A stretch of 64,000 bases of DNA from Amorphophallus konjac (taxonomy: Eukaryota > Streptophyta > Magnoliopsida > Alismatales > Araceae): positions 124,001 to 188,000 of the forward strand of contig JAHNEJ010003186.1 of the NCBI GenBank assembly GCA_022559845.1, in the 5' to 3' direction. Numbering within the stretch: position 1 is the first letter of the stretch; each line of letters begins with the position of its first letter. Under the pieces are notes generated by a model. It saw only the letters and a list, made by a program, of their open reading frames with translations, had not been told where the DNA came from and ran no database searches. Made by a program: the position numbers and the translations under genes. Below, one piece after another: positions 44,912 through 56,129 of the stretch.

Positions 44912-45668
44912 CTGCCAGTTCATCGCGTTGACGCGATAAATTGATGAGTCGACCCTGCCTGTTCACAGGGTCGACCCTGCCAGTTCATCGCGTTGACACG
45001 ATGAACTGATGAGTCGACCCTGCGTGCTCACAGGGTCGACCCTGAACTGATGAGTCGACCCAGCCTGTTCGCAAGGTTGACGCGATGAACTGATGAGTCG
45101 ACCCTGCTAGTTCACAGGGTTGACGCGATGAACTGATGAGTCGACCCAGCCTGTTCACAGGGTTGACGCGATGAACTGACGAGTCGACCCTGCCTGTTCA
45201 CAGGGTTCACGCGATGAACTGATGAGTCGACCCTGCCAGTTCACAGGGTTGACGCGATGAACTGATGAGTCGACCCTGCTAGTTCACAGGGTTGACGCGA
45301 TGAACTGATGAGTCGACCCAGCCTGTTCGCAGGGTTGACGCGATGAACTGATGAGTCAACCATGCCTGTTCACAGGGTTGATGCGATGAACTGATGAGTC
45401 AACCCTGCCAGTTCACAGGGTTGACGCGATGAACTGATGAGTCGACCCTGCTAGTTCACAGGGTTGACACGATGAACTGATGAGTCGACCCAGCCTGTTC
45501 GCAGGATTGACGCGATGAACTGATGAGTCGACCCTGCCTATTCACAGGGTTGACGCGAAGAACTGATGAGTCGACCCTGCCTGTTCGCAGGGTTGATGCG
45601 ATGAACTGATGAGTCGACCCAGCCTGTTCGCAGGGTTGACGCGATGAACTGCAGGGTTGACGCGATGA
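44912..45668 (+). repeat. 43-bp tandem array (5' LTR of C)
   Basis: The array has about 17 units with period 43 bp. Each contains ACGCGATGAACTGATGAG, then GTCGACCCTGCC and TTCACAGGGTTG. The first units include CAGTTCATCGCGTTGACGCG and form an inverted repeat with the following GATGAACTG. The period is not a multiple of three, and it opens spurious frames on both strands. Confidence 0.93.
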
Positions 45669-46961
45669 AATACAGCTGGCTCATTGCGTTAACCTGATCG
45701 TTAGGCTTTCGCTTTTGCCATCTTCACTGATATTTAACTCCTGACAGGTGATATTTAACTCCTGACAGGGTCCTCTAAACCCTGTATAATTCTCAGGAAG
45801 GGCATCCCACAATGAGGGTGTCGTTTCTAAAATTGTCAGGTGGCCCATAAGGCACCTCTCTTATCTAGTTTTTTTCCGTGTATCAAACGTTACTGGTTTC
45901 CACTCCTAGTTCATCCCTACACATTAATGCGCCCTTGGATTCCATTCCATAATTCTACCTTATACATCATACTGGTCAAACCTTGAAATTTCATATTGGC
46001 TATAAATGAGAGTGGATGTCGACAGACATGATTAATGTTGTGCATATAGGACCCGGTCTGGTCCTGGGAGGGGCACCCGAAGGTACTTGTGCCCATGGGA
46101 GTTTATTGACCACGGTGTTTGGCATTGCACAGGAGTACTTGCTTGCTAGGCTTTAGACATTCCACTCATTCTCGTGATATTACTTGATTGATTTGACTTG
46201 AGACCCGCAGAAGGGTAAAGTTTTACTTGAATGAAATTGATAAATAGCCAATTCCAGTTTTACATGCTTGAATTTATATTACTTTCTATTACTTGCTTGA
46301 CATGAGTTCTTACTCTCTTGGAAAGATTTTCGTTAATTCCAGTTATTACTTGCTTGAATCTCTTGCTATTGCTGCATTGAAGTTGGAATCCTTATACTCT
46401 CACTTGTTATTCCTTCACTGCTCTTGTCGATTTTTACAATCCTTGATATCTACTCATCTACATGCATAACTTTACTGACATTAATCGAACTTGTAAACCA
46501 CTTAAAGCATGTTAAATCTTGAGATGTAATTCCTACTGAGCGATTCGCTCATCTAGTTATTTTTCTAACCTTTTCAGGTAGTTTGGATATCGGCCAGAAC
46601 ACGGAAGGGGATGAGTCTGAGTGATGAGTGTAGAATGGAGTCATCAATTGTCATGTTAATTGTGATGTCCTTTGTGTTATTGTATTAGTTCACTTATGTC
46701 AGTTGTATCAATTCATCTATGTCATTTGTATTAGTCAACTTGATTAGAACTGCTTAAGATTTGAAGCCTAGTCGTTGGACTCTGGGAACATATGTATTTA
46801 TCCTTTGATTAGTTGTGACAATTGTCAGCTCGTACTATTTGTATTAATTTCGAGTTAAAGCTTAGTTATTTGCGCACTCTGATATTTACATGATTGACAC
46901 GATCTATATAGACGCGTCACGCCTCCGGGTAATCTTCCGCGCTCGGGCGTGACAGTCTTCG

Positions 46962-46974
46962 TGGTATCAGAGCC
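46962..46974 (+). promoter_or_regulatory. Element C primer-binding site
   Basis: TGGTATCAGAGCC, seven bases inside the 5' LTR; complementary to initiator tRNA-Met. Confidence 0.93.
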
Positions 46975-47185
46975 TAGGTTTTCAAACCTAGGGAACTAGA
47001 AAAAATAAACGGTTAGAAATTGAAATCTAAGTAAAAACTTGAGTCCAAGGATAGGTAAAACCCAAGTTCAAGGATAGATATACCTTACCCGGTGAGATGG
47101 ATAGAGCCATGGGTTAAGTTCTACAATGACTTTCGACCTTACAAGTAAATCCGATCTTTATCATACTTAACTCTTTTGTAGGATC

Positions 47186-47892
47186 ATGGCTGCGGAAAGA
47201 GCACAATGGCGCGAGATGCAGCGCACCGTGCAAGGCCTCACACAGGCACTACAACAAGTGGCCCAAGGCGGAGCAAATCGTGGAGCGGGAGATCTCCACC
47301 GAAGTTTCCGTAACATGAACCCACCGAGGTTCACGGGTTCGTCCGACCCCGAGGATGCCGAGAATTGGCTAAAGGAGATGGAACGAATCTTCCGTGTGAT
47401 GCAATGCGCGGATGAAGAGAAGGTTTTACTTGCCGTATTCCAACTAGAGCGGGACGCTCGATGCTAGTGGGAATCCATAGAAGCAACACTGCCAGAATAC
47501 CATGTCACATGGGATGAATTCACAGAGCATTTCAACAACAAGTACTTCTCCGATCATATCCAGGAAAAGAAAGCCACGGAATTCGCCGTTCTAAAACAAC
47601 GGGGCTTGAAAGTGGCCGAGTATGAGGCCCAATTCTCCAGATTATCTAGGTATGCACCCCACTTGGTGTGTACGGAAAAGATGAAGGCGAGAAGATTCCT
47701 CAACGGGCTTCGGCCCCATTATATCACACAACTTGCCCCGATGGACATCCAAGTCTATTCGGAGATGGTTCGGCGTGCTCAACTGCTGGAAGACGCCACC
47801 GAATTATCTGAGAGAATCCGAGGAAGAGACAAGAAGGAACCCGTCACAAGCCGGGAAAATTCAAACAATCCTTCAACAAGAAGCGATTCTTC
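47186..47892 (+). pseudogene. Element C gag, one nonsense codon and a frameshift
   Basis: The gag frame starts at ATG 47186 (MAAERAQWREMQ). It runs through the capsid region (MNPPRFTGSSDPEDAENWLK, about residues 48-67), is interrupted by TAG at 47465-47467 and continues in the same frame (FAVLKQRGLKVAEYEAQFSR). Between about 47820 and 47893 the coding frame moves by one base. The zinc knuckles then lie in the pol frame. In this lineage gag and pol usually form one reading frame, so the shift is probably a mutation, though programmed frameshifting cannot be excluded by eye. Confidence 0.85.
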
Positions 47893-50800
47893 ATGGGAGG
47901 GGAGCCCTCTAAGGCGAAGAAATTCCAGAAGAATGACAGGCCATTCTCCACCACCACACCATCAAAGGAGATTTGCAAGTATTGTGATAAAGCTGGTCAT
48001 AAGACCGAGGAATGCTGGAGAAAGTTAGGAGCTTGTCTTCGATGTGGGAGCCGAGAGCATCGAATCCCAGACTGCCCACTGATGAAGGAACAAGACACCA
48101 AAGACGAGAAGCGTCCGGTAAAGAAACAAGGCCGTCTGCAAGCTCTCCAAGAGACGGAACCCACTAAAGGTGGAATTGTGGAAGGTATTCTCACTATTTG
48201 TTCAAAAACTGCTCAAGTTTTATTCGATACCGGAGCAACTCATTCATTCGTTTCCAAGAACTTTGCTGCTTCATTTTCTAAGAAACATGAACTGTTAGAT
48301 TTGGTCATATCTACACCTCTTGGGAATGAGTCTGATAGCACTTATCACTATCCAAACTGTGAAGTGATGATTAAGGGAAATAATTTACCTGCTGACCTGA
48401 TATGCCTAGATATAAAGGGTTATGATGTCATACTAGGTGCCGACTGGCTATCCACATACCAAGCAACTGTAGACTGCCGGCATGGCAAGGTAACTTTCGT
48501 AGATTTCCCAGAGCTAGTTTACAATAGCCCTCGGAGTAAATCACTTCTTATATCAGCACTCCGAGCTAGTAAACTTATGAATAAGGGATGCATGACTTTC
48601 ATAGCATTCGTGACTGCCACGGAAGTCGAGAAGGTTAAACTTGAAGACATCCGTGTAATTCAGGATTTTCCCGATGTTTTTCCAGAAGATTTAACCGGCT
48701 TACCCCCGGAAAGGGAAGTGTCGTTCACAATCGACCTTGTCCCTGGTGCTCGTCCTATTTCCAGGGCACCATACAGAATGTCCCCTGCTGAGCTGAAGGA
48801 ACTAAAAGAGCAGCTAATGGAGTTATTGAACAAGGGTTTCATCAGGCCGAGTACTTCCCCATGGGGAGCACCCGTGCTATTCGTCAAAAAGAAGGACGGA
48901 TCGATGAGATTATGCATAGATTATCGACAGCTAAATCACCTTACAATCAAGAACAAGTATCCACTGCCAAGGATTGATGAGCTGTTCGATCAACTATCTG
49001 GAGCTTTATATTTCTCCAAGATTGATCTTCGTTCTGGTTACCACCAATTGAAGATCAAAGAAGAAGATATTCATAAAACTGCATTCCGAAGCAGGTATGG
49101 GCATTACGAATTTACTGTTATGCCTTTCGGACTAACAAATGCCCCCGCAGCTTTTATGCAGTTAATGAACAGCATATTCAGGCCCTATTTAGACCAATTT
49201 ATTGTGGTCTTTATTGATGATATTCTGATCTATTCAAAGACCGAAGAGGATCATGAAGAACACCTCAAGAAGGCATTGCAGATATTAAGGGGAAACAAGC
49301 TATATGCCAAATTCAGCAAATGCGAGTTTTGGCTCGAGGAAGTATCCTTCTTAGGCCATATCATTTCGAAGAACGGAATTGCTGTTGACCCATCAAAGGT
49401 CGAAGCCGTGAAGAACTGGGAACGACCCACAAATGTAACTGAGATTCGGAGCTTCTTGGGTCTAGCTGGTTACTACCGGCGTTTTATAAAGGACTTCTCC
49501 AAAATTGCTGTTCCCCTGACCAGGTTAACCCGCAAGGAAGTGCCTTATGAGTGGAAGGAAGACTGTGAAAAGTGTTTTCAAACTTTGAAGGATCTCTTGA
49601 CCACTGCTCCAGTCTTATCATTACCAATGGAAGGAGAAAAATACGAGGTATATACCGATGCTTCTGGTATTGGTCTCGGATGTGTATTGATGCAGAATGG
49701 GAGAGTCATTGCATACTCTTCCCGACAATTGAAGAAACATGAAGAGAACTACCCAGTTCACGACTTAGAACTGGCCGCAGTAGTATTCGCTTTAAAGATC
49801 TGGAGGCACTATCTCTACGGAGAACAATTCACTGTGTACTCCGATCATAAAAGCCTCAAGTACTTATTCTCCCAAAAGGAGCTGAACATGCGGCAAAGGC
49901 GTTGGCTCGAGTATCTCAAGGATTTCGACTTCACTATACAGTACCATCCTGGTAAGGGTAATTCCGTAGCTGATGCCCTTAGTCGAAAGCCGAGAACAAT
50001 ATTGGCCAACTGCATGATACAAGAATGGAAACTGCTGGAGAAATTCTCTGAGCTTGATATCAGCACAGATGAGAAGAACATGTGTATTATTCTATCTCAT
50101 ATGAGCCTACATCCAGATTTGCTACCTGAAATCAAGAAGTTACAAGAAGAGGATCCCTCGCTAGTGGAGATAAAGAGCAAGCTGGACGAGAGACTGGATT
50201 TCAAGCTGGCACCTGATGGCAGATTACTATTTCATGAACGGACATGTGTGTCCGACTGTCCCGAATTGAAGAAGAAGATTCTTGAAGAAGCTCATAGATC
50301 GAGGTACACAATCCACCCTGGAGCCACTAAGATGTACCAAGACTTGAAAAGAACTTTCTGGTGGCCTAACATGAAAAGGGAGGTAGCAGACTTTGTGTCT
50401 CGTTGCCTCACATGCCAACAAGTGAAGGCGGAACATCAAAAACCCGCCGGAAAGCTACATCCGCTGGATATTCCCAAGTGGAAGTGGGAAGACATTGGCA
50501 TGGACTTTATCATGGGTTTGCCCAAGTCTAGGGGCGGATATGATGGAATTTGGGTAATTATCGACCGGTTAACTAAATCGGCCCATTTCTTACCCATCAA
50601 AAGTCGATGGTCAGTCGACGTACTTGCTGCCCTGTATATGAAGGAAATGGTTAGATTGCATGGAGTTCCCGTCTCGATCGTATCTGACCGAGACCCGCGC
50701 TTCACCTCTTATTTCTGGAAGAGCCTGCAACACTCCTTGGGGACGAGACTCAACTACAGCACTGCTTTTCATCCCCAGACAGATGGACAGACCGAGAGGA

Positions 50801-51420
50801 CTAATCAAGTTGTGGAAGATATGTTAAGGGCATGCATTATAGACTTCGGCGGTAGTTGGAATGACCACTTACCACTAGCCGAATTTGCATATAACAACAG
50901 CTATCAAGCCAGCATACAAATGGCACCTTTTGAGGCATTATATGGCAGGAGTTGCCGATCTCCCATATGCTGGGATGAAGTCGGTGAAAAACAAATTCTA
51001 GGTCCTGACATGGTGCGAGATTCTACCGAGAAGATACAACTCATTAGAGAAAGGTTAATGATAGCACAGTCCAGGCAGAAATCTTATGCCGATAACAGAA
51101 GGCGAGACCTGGAATTTCAAGTCGGAGATCATGTTTTCCTCAAGGTATCTCCCGGCCGAGGCATTAGAAGATTCGGTGTTAAAGGCAAATTAACACCAAG
51201 GTTTATCGGTCCATTCGAAGTACTGGAAAGGGTAGGCGAAGTGGCTTATCGTATCGCCCTACCTCCACAACTGTCAGAAGTGCACAACGTATTTCATGTT
51301 TCTATGCTAAAGAAATACGTGCACGATTTCTCACACGTCATCGATCACCCTGACTTGGTGATACAGAAGGACCTCACCTATGAGCAAAGGCCAGTAAAGA
51401 TCCTCGACCAAGAAATCTGA
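47893..51420 (+). CDS. Element C pol polyprotein (zinc knuckles, PR, RT, RNase H, IN)
   Basis: The frame is open for 1175 residues. The ATG at 47893 is probably internal, and the true polyprotein would begin in gag. Two CCHC knuckles lie at about residues 28-41 and 48-61. Protease [11 protein letters not shown] is at about 111-121 (active Asp 112). Reverse transcriptase has [13 protein letters not shown] and FIDDILIYS (about 439-447). RNase H has [10 protein letters not shown] (about 586). The integrase H-H-C-C zinc region is at about 800-840. The integrase core shows the D-D-E acids in [10 protein letters not shown] (about 885), VSDRDPRF (about 930) and VVEDML (about 975). A GPF-type motif ([17 protein letters not shown]) is at about 1105. 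All catalytic signatures are visible. The frame ends in TGA (51418-51420) at the start of the chromodomain. The proteins could replicate and integrate element RNA in virus-like particles if gag were supplied. Confidence 0.92.
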   Translation: MGGEPSKAKKFQKNDRPFSTTTPSKEICKYCDKAGHKTEECWRKLGACLRCGSREHRIPDCPLMKEQDTKDEKRPVKKQGRLQALQETEPTKGGIVEGILTICSKTAQVLFDTGATHSFVSKNFAASFSKKHELLDLVISTPLGNESDSTYHYPNCEVMIKGNNLPADLICLDIKGYDVILGADWLSTYQATVDCRHGKVTFVDFPELVYNSPRSKSLLISALRASKLMNKGCMTFIAFVTATEVEKVKLEDIRVIQDFPDVFPEDLTGLPPEREVSFTIDLVPGARPISRAPYRMSPAELKELKEQLMELLNKGFIRPSTSPWGAPVLFVKKKDGSMRLCIDYRQLNHLTIKNKYPLPRIDELFDQLSGALYFSKIDLRSGYHQLKIKEEDIHKTAFRSRYGHYEFTVMPFGLTNAPAAFMQLMNSIFRPYLDQFIVVFIDDILIYSKTEEDHEEHLKKALQILRGNKLYAKFSKCEFWLEEVSFLGHIISKNGIAVDPSKVEAVKNWERPTNVTEIRSFLGLAGYYRRFIKDFSKIAVPLTRLTRKEVPYEWKEDCEKCFQTLKDLLTTAPVLSLPMEGEKYEVYTDASGIGLGCVLMQNGRVIAYSSRQLKKHEENYPVHDLELAAVVFALKIWRHYLYGEQFTVYSDHKSLKYLFSQKELNMRQRRWLEYLKDFDFTIQYHPGKGNSVADALSRKPRTILANCMIQEWKLLEKFSELDISTDEKNMCIILSHMSLHPDLLPEIKKLQEEDPSLVEIKSKLDERLDFKLAPDGRLLFHERTCVSDCPELKKKILEEAHRSRYTIHPGATKMYQDLKRTFWWPNMKREVADFVSRCLTCQQVKAEHQKPAGKLHPLDIPKWKWEDIGMDFIMGLPKSRGGYDGIWVIIDRLTKSAHFLPIKSRWSVDVLAALYMKEMVRLHGVPVSIVSDRDPRFTSYFWKSLQHSLGTRLNYSTAFHPQTDGQTERTNQVVEDMLRACIIDFGGSWNDHLPLAEFAYNNSYQASIQMAPFEALYGRSCRSPICWDEVGEKQILGPDMVRDSTEKIQLIRERLMIAQSRQKSYADNRRRDLEFQVGDHVFLKVSPGRGIRRFGVKGKLTPRFIGPFEVLERVGEVAYRIALPPQLSEVHNVFHVSMLKKYVHDFSHVIDHPDLVIQKDLTYEQRPVKILDQEI

Positions 51421-51537
51421 GTTCTAAGGAACAAGACGATCCCTATGGTAAAAATTCAATGGAATCGATGCTTAGAACAAGAAGTTACATGGGAAACCGA
51501 GGAGTCTATGAGAAGGAGATTTCCAGAATTATTCTAG
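51421..51537 (+). pseudogene. Element C chromodomain tail, cut off by TGA
   Basis: The reading frame continues in the same phase after the TGA for 38 codons to a TAG at 51535-51537 and shows a chromodomain-like segment (MVKIQWNRCLEQEVTWETEE). Chromodomains on chromovirus integrases are known to steer integration toward particular chromatin, so loss of it could alter targeting. Confidence 0.8.
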
Positions 51538-51603
51538 TCCGTAAGTAATTCTCACCCTCCTTGTCTCCTATAATGTAATTGAATTTGGGGATCAAATTCT
51601 TTT

Positions 51604-51616
51604 AAGTGGGGGAGGG
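51604..51616 (+). promoter_or_regulatory. Element C polypurine tract
   Basis: AAGTGGGGGAGGG immediately before the 3' LTR. Confidence 0.85.
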
Positions 51617-51745
51617 TGTAACATCCCGTATAATATATATATATATATATATATATTAATAATATTTTTCAAAAAAAAATATTAGATAAACTCTAGATTA
51701 AGTAAGAAGTTGGAACACGTAGTTATCATATGTAAAGAGTATTCA

Positions 51746-51836
51746 TTTAACAAGTGGCTTCCTAGTGTAGTTGGTTAAGTAACTTGCCTTTCAACCCAAT
51801 GACCATGGTTCAAATCTTAGCATCCACAATTTACCT
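51746..51836 (+). ncRNA. tRNA-like / SINE-like module (3' LTR of C)
   Basis: The A box is TAGTGTAGTTG (51763-51773). The B box GGTTCAAATCT (51807-51817) has a changed last base. A few substitutions separate it from the 5' LTR copy. Confidence 0.45.
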
Positions 51837-51866
51837 TTTGTGCCAATTAATTATACATTATAAGCT

Positions 51867-52325
51867 AGCAACGTACAGACTTGGAAGATCACTAATGGAT
51901 GTACAGACTTCACCTCGTTGTATAGACTTGGAAGAATGATGCACAGTGCAATGTACAGACTTCATGACTATGCTCTGGTAATGTATATACTTTGAGAGGG
52001 AAGTCAATGTATAGACTTTGAGAGGAAGATGATGTACAGACTTTGTGAATAGGCTAGCAATAGCCAATGTATAGACTTTGTGATGTACAGACTTTGAGAG
52101 GAAGTGATGTACAGACTTTGAGAGGAAGCCAATGTATAGACTTTGAGAGGGAGAGGATGTACAGACTTGTGATGTACAGACTTAGTGAATAGGCTAGCAA
52201 TAGCAATGTACAGACTTTGTGATGTGCAGACTTTGTGAAGCCAATGTATAGACTTTGAGGATGTACAGACTTTGAAAGTGTGCACATTGAAGAGGGATTG
52301 TGTATGAATGTGGGAGACAGACTTT
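51867..52325 (-). repeat. Reverse-complement motif array in 3' LTR of C
   Basis: About 18 copies of CAATGTAYAGACTTTG-like sequence, more than the ~11 in the 5' LTR. The extra copies are near-identical GTACAGACTTTGAGAGGAAG blocks (about 52030-52140), suggesting slippage or unequal exchange after insertion. Confidence 0.9.
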
Positions 52326-52559
52326 ACGATCTGGGCCATGGATTGACTGTCCAAACATTATCCCTTATCTCTCCAGCCTGTACAAGCTGTAAAGCCCCAT
52401 TATTTCAGATCTTGCCTCCCATTCGGCCATGACAACCCTATAAACATACCCCTTTTGCTACCCCCATTCTAGGCTAGCTAAGGTTGGGGCAAAGCTCTGC
52501 AGGGATTACAAAGAAGGGTTCTGCTGCTACGATCTTCCAACAAGTAGGTGTTCTCAACT

Positions 52560-53115
52560 TTTAACTAAACTAGTAGCTAATCTAGGATGATTAGTCTAGG
52601 CATTTAGTCTTAGGCTCATTTCCATGCGATATTTAGTGTTCATAAAGCATGTGTTAGCTTAAATCTAGGATGATTAGCATGTATTAGCTTCATACCTAAG
52701 ATAATTAGCATGTATTAGCATTATACCCAGAATAATTAGCATGTATTAGCAAATATTAGCAAGTATTAGTCTCATACCTAGAATAATTAGCATGTGTTGG
52801 CTTAAATCTAGGATGATTAGCGTGTATTAGCTTCATACCCAAGATAATTAGCAAGTATTAGTCTCATACCTAGAATAATTAGCATGTGTTGGCTTAAATC
52901 TAGGATGATTAGCGTGTATTAGCTTCATACACAAGATAATTAGCAAGTATTAGTCTCATACCTAGAATAATTAGCATGTGTTAGCTTAAATCTAGGATGA
53001 TTAGCATGTATTAGCCTCGTACCAAGATAATTAGCATGTAGTAGCCTTATACCCAAGATGATTAGCATTGATTAGCATGTATTAGCTTCAATCTAGGGTA
53101 GTTGGCATGTATTAG
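52560..53115 (+). repeat. TTAGCATGTATTAGC-type degenerate repeat (3' LTR of C)
   Basis: Collinear with 43960-44515, with few differences. Confidence 0.85.
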
Positions 53116-53509
53116 CTTCATATCCATACGATATATCCGTTTAACGCAAGTTTTATCGTGTTTTTACGTAACTTATTAGTTTAACTAACCTGTTAACATA
53201 CCTAATTAACATGTTAGTTGATCTACTAACTAACTAGCATACCTAATTAATCTGTTAGGTAGCCTATCTAGAAACTTTGTCTCCATTTAGTTCCTTTAAA
53301 AATGAAAACTTATATGATAGGTCATGTTAAAAATCTGATATTTAAGCAACTAAAGCATGAAACGAATGCATGAATAAAGATCTATAATCCTTACAGTTTT
53401 CTCTATCTATCCATGTCATCAGTTTTACCTAAATAAACTTAAATCAAAGGTTAATACCATAGTTTAATCAAAGATTAATACCTTAAGTCATTTTGAGCAA
53501 ATATGAACT

Positions 53510-54838
53510 GCAGAGTCGACCCTGCCAGTTCATCGCGTTGACGCGATGAACTGATGAGTCGACCCTGCATGTTCACAGGGTCGACCCTGCCAGTTCATCG
53601 CGTTAACGCGATGAACTGATGAGTCGACCCTGCCAGTTCACAGGGTTGACGCGATGAACTGATGAGTCGACCCTGCCAGTTCACATGGTTGACGCGATGA
53701 ACTGATGAGTCGACCCTGCCAGTTCACAGGGTTGACGCGATGAACTGATGAGTCGACCCAGCCTGTTTGCAGGGTTGACGCAATGAACTGATGAGTCGAC
53801 CCTGCTAGTTCACAGGGTTGACGCAGGGTTGACGCGATGAACTGATGAGTCGACCCTGCTAGTTCACAGGGTTGAAGCGATGAACTGATGAGTCGACCCT
53901 GCCTGTTCACAGGGTTGACGCGATGAACTGATGAGTCGACCCTGCCAGTTCACAGGGTTGACGCGATGAACTGATGAGTCGACCCAGCCTGTTCGCAGGG
54001 TTGACGCGATGAACTGATGAGTCGACCCTGCTAGTTCACAGGGTTGACGCGATGAACTGATGAGTCGACCCAGCCTGTTCCCAGGGTTGACGCGATGAAC
54101 TGATGAGTCGACCTGCCTGTTCACAGGGTTGACGCGATGAACTGATGAGTCGACCCTGCCAGTTCACAGGGTTGACGCGATGAACTGAGGAGTCGACCCT
54201 GCTAGTTCATCGTGAAAAAAGACATGAGAGAAAAGCATATTCATATTGGCTAGTGATTGTGAAAATCAAATGGATTCGGTCTTATACATACGCGAGGAAG
54301 GTAATCAAAAAAGAAAGAAGATGAGTTTTTCTGATGCGGTTTGGTCCCATACATCGCAGCTAGACAATCTTATTTTAAGCTATACTTACTGAAAAAAAAT
54401 ACATTTGTCAAAAATTCATACCAGTCTACGATTGCCTTACTTTGTCCGTGTCAACAAACAATTCAAAATATCTCGACTTTTTCATTTCGGAAATAGTGTC
54501 CCTACCCATGATGAACTATAATTATAGTTGCCTCCTAATTTTGAACAGGGTTGACGCGATGAACTGATGAGTCGACCCAGCCTGTTCACAGGGTTGACGC
54601 GATGAACTGATGAGTCGACCCTGCCTGTTCACAGGGTTGACGCGATGAACTGATGAGTCGACCCTGCCTGTTCCCAGGGTTGACACGATGAACTGATGAG
54701 TCGACCCTGCCTGTTCGTAGGGTTGACGCGATGAACTGATGAGTCGACCCTGCCTATTCGCAGGGTTGACGCGATGAACTGATGAGTCGACCTAGCCTGT
54801 TCGCAGGGTTGACGCGATGAACTGCAGGGTTGACGCGA
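53510..54838 (+). repeat. 43-bp tandem array (3' LTR of C), interrupted
   Basis: About 23 units in two blocks, 53510-54210 and 54545-54838. The first unit (about 53525-53553) includes a perfect 13-bp-arm hairpin whose arms are CAGTTCATCGCGT and its complement. Unit number differs from the 5' LTR array. Confidence 0.92.
54211..54544. other. Foreign ~334-bp insertion inside the 43-bp array
   Basis: The array stops abruptly at CTAGTTCAT and resumes at ACAGGGTTGACGC. The sequence between has no array units and no counterpart in the 5' LTR. I see no inverted ends and no target duplication. The AT-rich, unique composition (for example AAATAGTGTCCCTACCC and GTCCGTGTCAACAAAC) is reminiscent of organelle spacer DNA, but I cannot confirm this without a search. 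Confidence 0.7.
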
Positions 54839-56129
54839 TGAACTACAGCTGGCTCATTGCGTTAACCTGATCGTTAGGCTTTCGCTTTTGCCATCTCCAC
54901 TGATAGATGGCAGCCTGAGAGGTGATATTTAACTTCTGACAGGGTCCTCTAAACCCTGTATAATTCCCAGGAAGGGCATCCCACAGTGAGGGTGTCGTTT
55001 CTAAAGTTGTCAGGTGGCCCATAAGGCACCTCTCTTATCTAGTTTTTTTCCGTGTATCAAACGTTACTGGTTTCCACTCCTAGTTCATCCCTACACATTA
55101 ATGCGCCCTTGGATTCCATTCCATAATTATACCTTATATATCATACTGGTCAAACCTTGAAATTCCATATTGGCTATAAATGAGAGTGGATGTCGACAGA
55201 TATGATTAATGCTATGCATATAGGGCCCGGTCTGGTCTTGGGAGGAGCACCCGAAGGTACTTGTGCCCATGGGAGTTTATTGACCATGGTGTTTGGCATT
55301 GCACCGGAGTACTTGCTTGCTAGGCTTTAGACATTCCACTCATTCTCGTGATATTACTTGATTGATTTGACTTGAGACCCGCAGAAGGGTAAAGTTTTGC
55401 TTGAATGAAATTGATAAAAAGCCAATTCCAATTTTACATGCTTGGATTTGTATTACTTTCTATTACTTGCTTGACATGAGTTCTTACTCTCTTGGAAAGA
55501 TTTTCGTTAATTCCAGTTATTACTTGCTTGAATCTCTTGCTATTGCTGCATTGAAGTTGGAATCCTTATACTCTCACTTGTTATTCCTTCACTGCTCTTG
55601 TCGATTTTTACAATCCTTGATATCTACTCATCTACATGCATAACTTTACTGACATTAATCGAACTTGTAAACCACTTAAAACATGTTAAATCTTGAGATG
55701 TAATTCCTACTGAGCGATTCGCTCATCTAATTATTTTTCTAACCTTTTCAGGTAGTTTGGATATCGGCCAGAACACGGAAGGGGATGAGTCTGAGTGATG
55801 AGTGTAGAATGGAGTCATCAATTGTCATGTTAATTATGATGTCCTTTGTGTTATTGTATTAGTTCACTTATGTCAGTTGTATCAATTCATCTATGTCATT
55901 TGTATTAATCAACTTGATTAGAACTGCTTAAGATTTGAAGCCTAGTCGTTGGACTCTGGAAACATATGTATTTATCCTTTGATTAGTTGTGACAATTGTC
56001 AGCTCGTACTATTTGTATTAATTTTGAGTTGAAGCTTAGTTATTTGCGCACTCTGATATTTACATGATTGACACGATCTATATAGACGCGTCACGCCTCC
56101 GGGTAATCTTCCGCGCTTGGGACGTGACA

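Larger units (their letters stand above)
43158..46954 (+). repeat. Element C 5' LTR
   Basis: In order it holds an (AT)n run, a tRNA-like module (about 43281-43378), a reverse-complement motif array (43405-43700), TATAAA (43829-43834), TTAGCATGTATTAGC-type repeats (about 43960-44515) and a 43-bp array (about 44912-45668). Roughly 1.2 kb of single-copy LTR with no coding support follows, ending GGGCGTGACA. Confidence 0.93.
43158..56129 (+). mobile_element. Element C: Tekay-like Ty3/gypsy chromovirus-type retrotransposon, nearly intact pol
   Basis: CAACT flanks it exactly (43153-43157 and 56130-56134). LTRs are 43158-46954 (3797 bp) and 51617-56129 (4513 bp), with ends TGTARCATCCCG...CGTGACA. 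The 716-bp size difference comes from array length changes plus a ~334-bp insertion in the 3' LTR. The primer site is at 46962-46974 and the polypurine tract at about 51604-51616. Gag has a nonsense codon and a frameshift, pol is open for 1175 codons, and the chromodomain is cut off by a TGA. Its LTR arrays are unusually complex: three kinds of tandem repeats plus a tRNA-like module. Confidence 0.95.
51617..56129 (+). repeat. Element C 3' LTR, enlarged
   Basis: A 4513-bp LTR with the same order of parts as the 5' LTR. Its extra length is about 140 bp in the motif array, about 240 bp in the 43-bp array and about 334 bp of foreign sequence at 54211-54544. TATAAA is at 52439-52444 and the tRNA-like module at 51746-51836. 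Confidence 0.93.

Noticed and set aside
44912..45668. Regular 43-bp array resembling a CRISPR array
   Set aside because: Units are contiguous with no unique spacers, in a plant LTR with no cas genes. It is a tandem satellite.
53638..54124. Minus-strand repetitive open frames (ELAGSTHQFIAS-type)
   Set aside because: The 43-bp period opens all frames by chance; no start context, and it lies within an LTR array.
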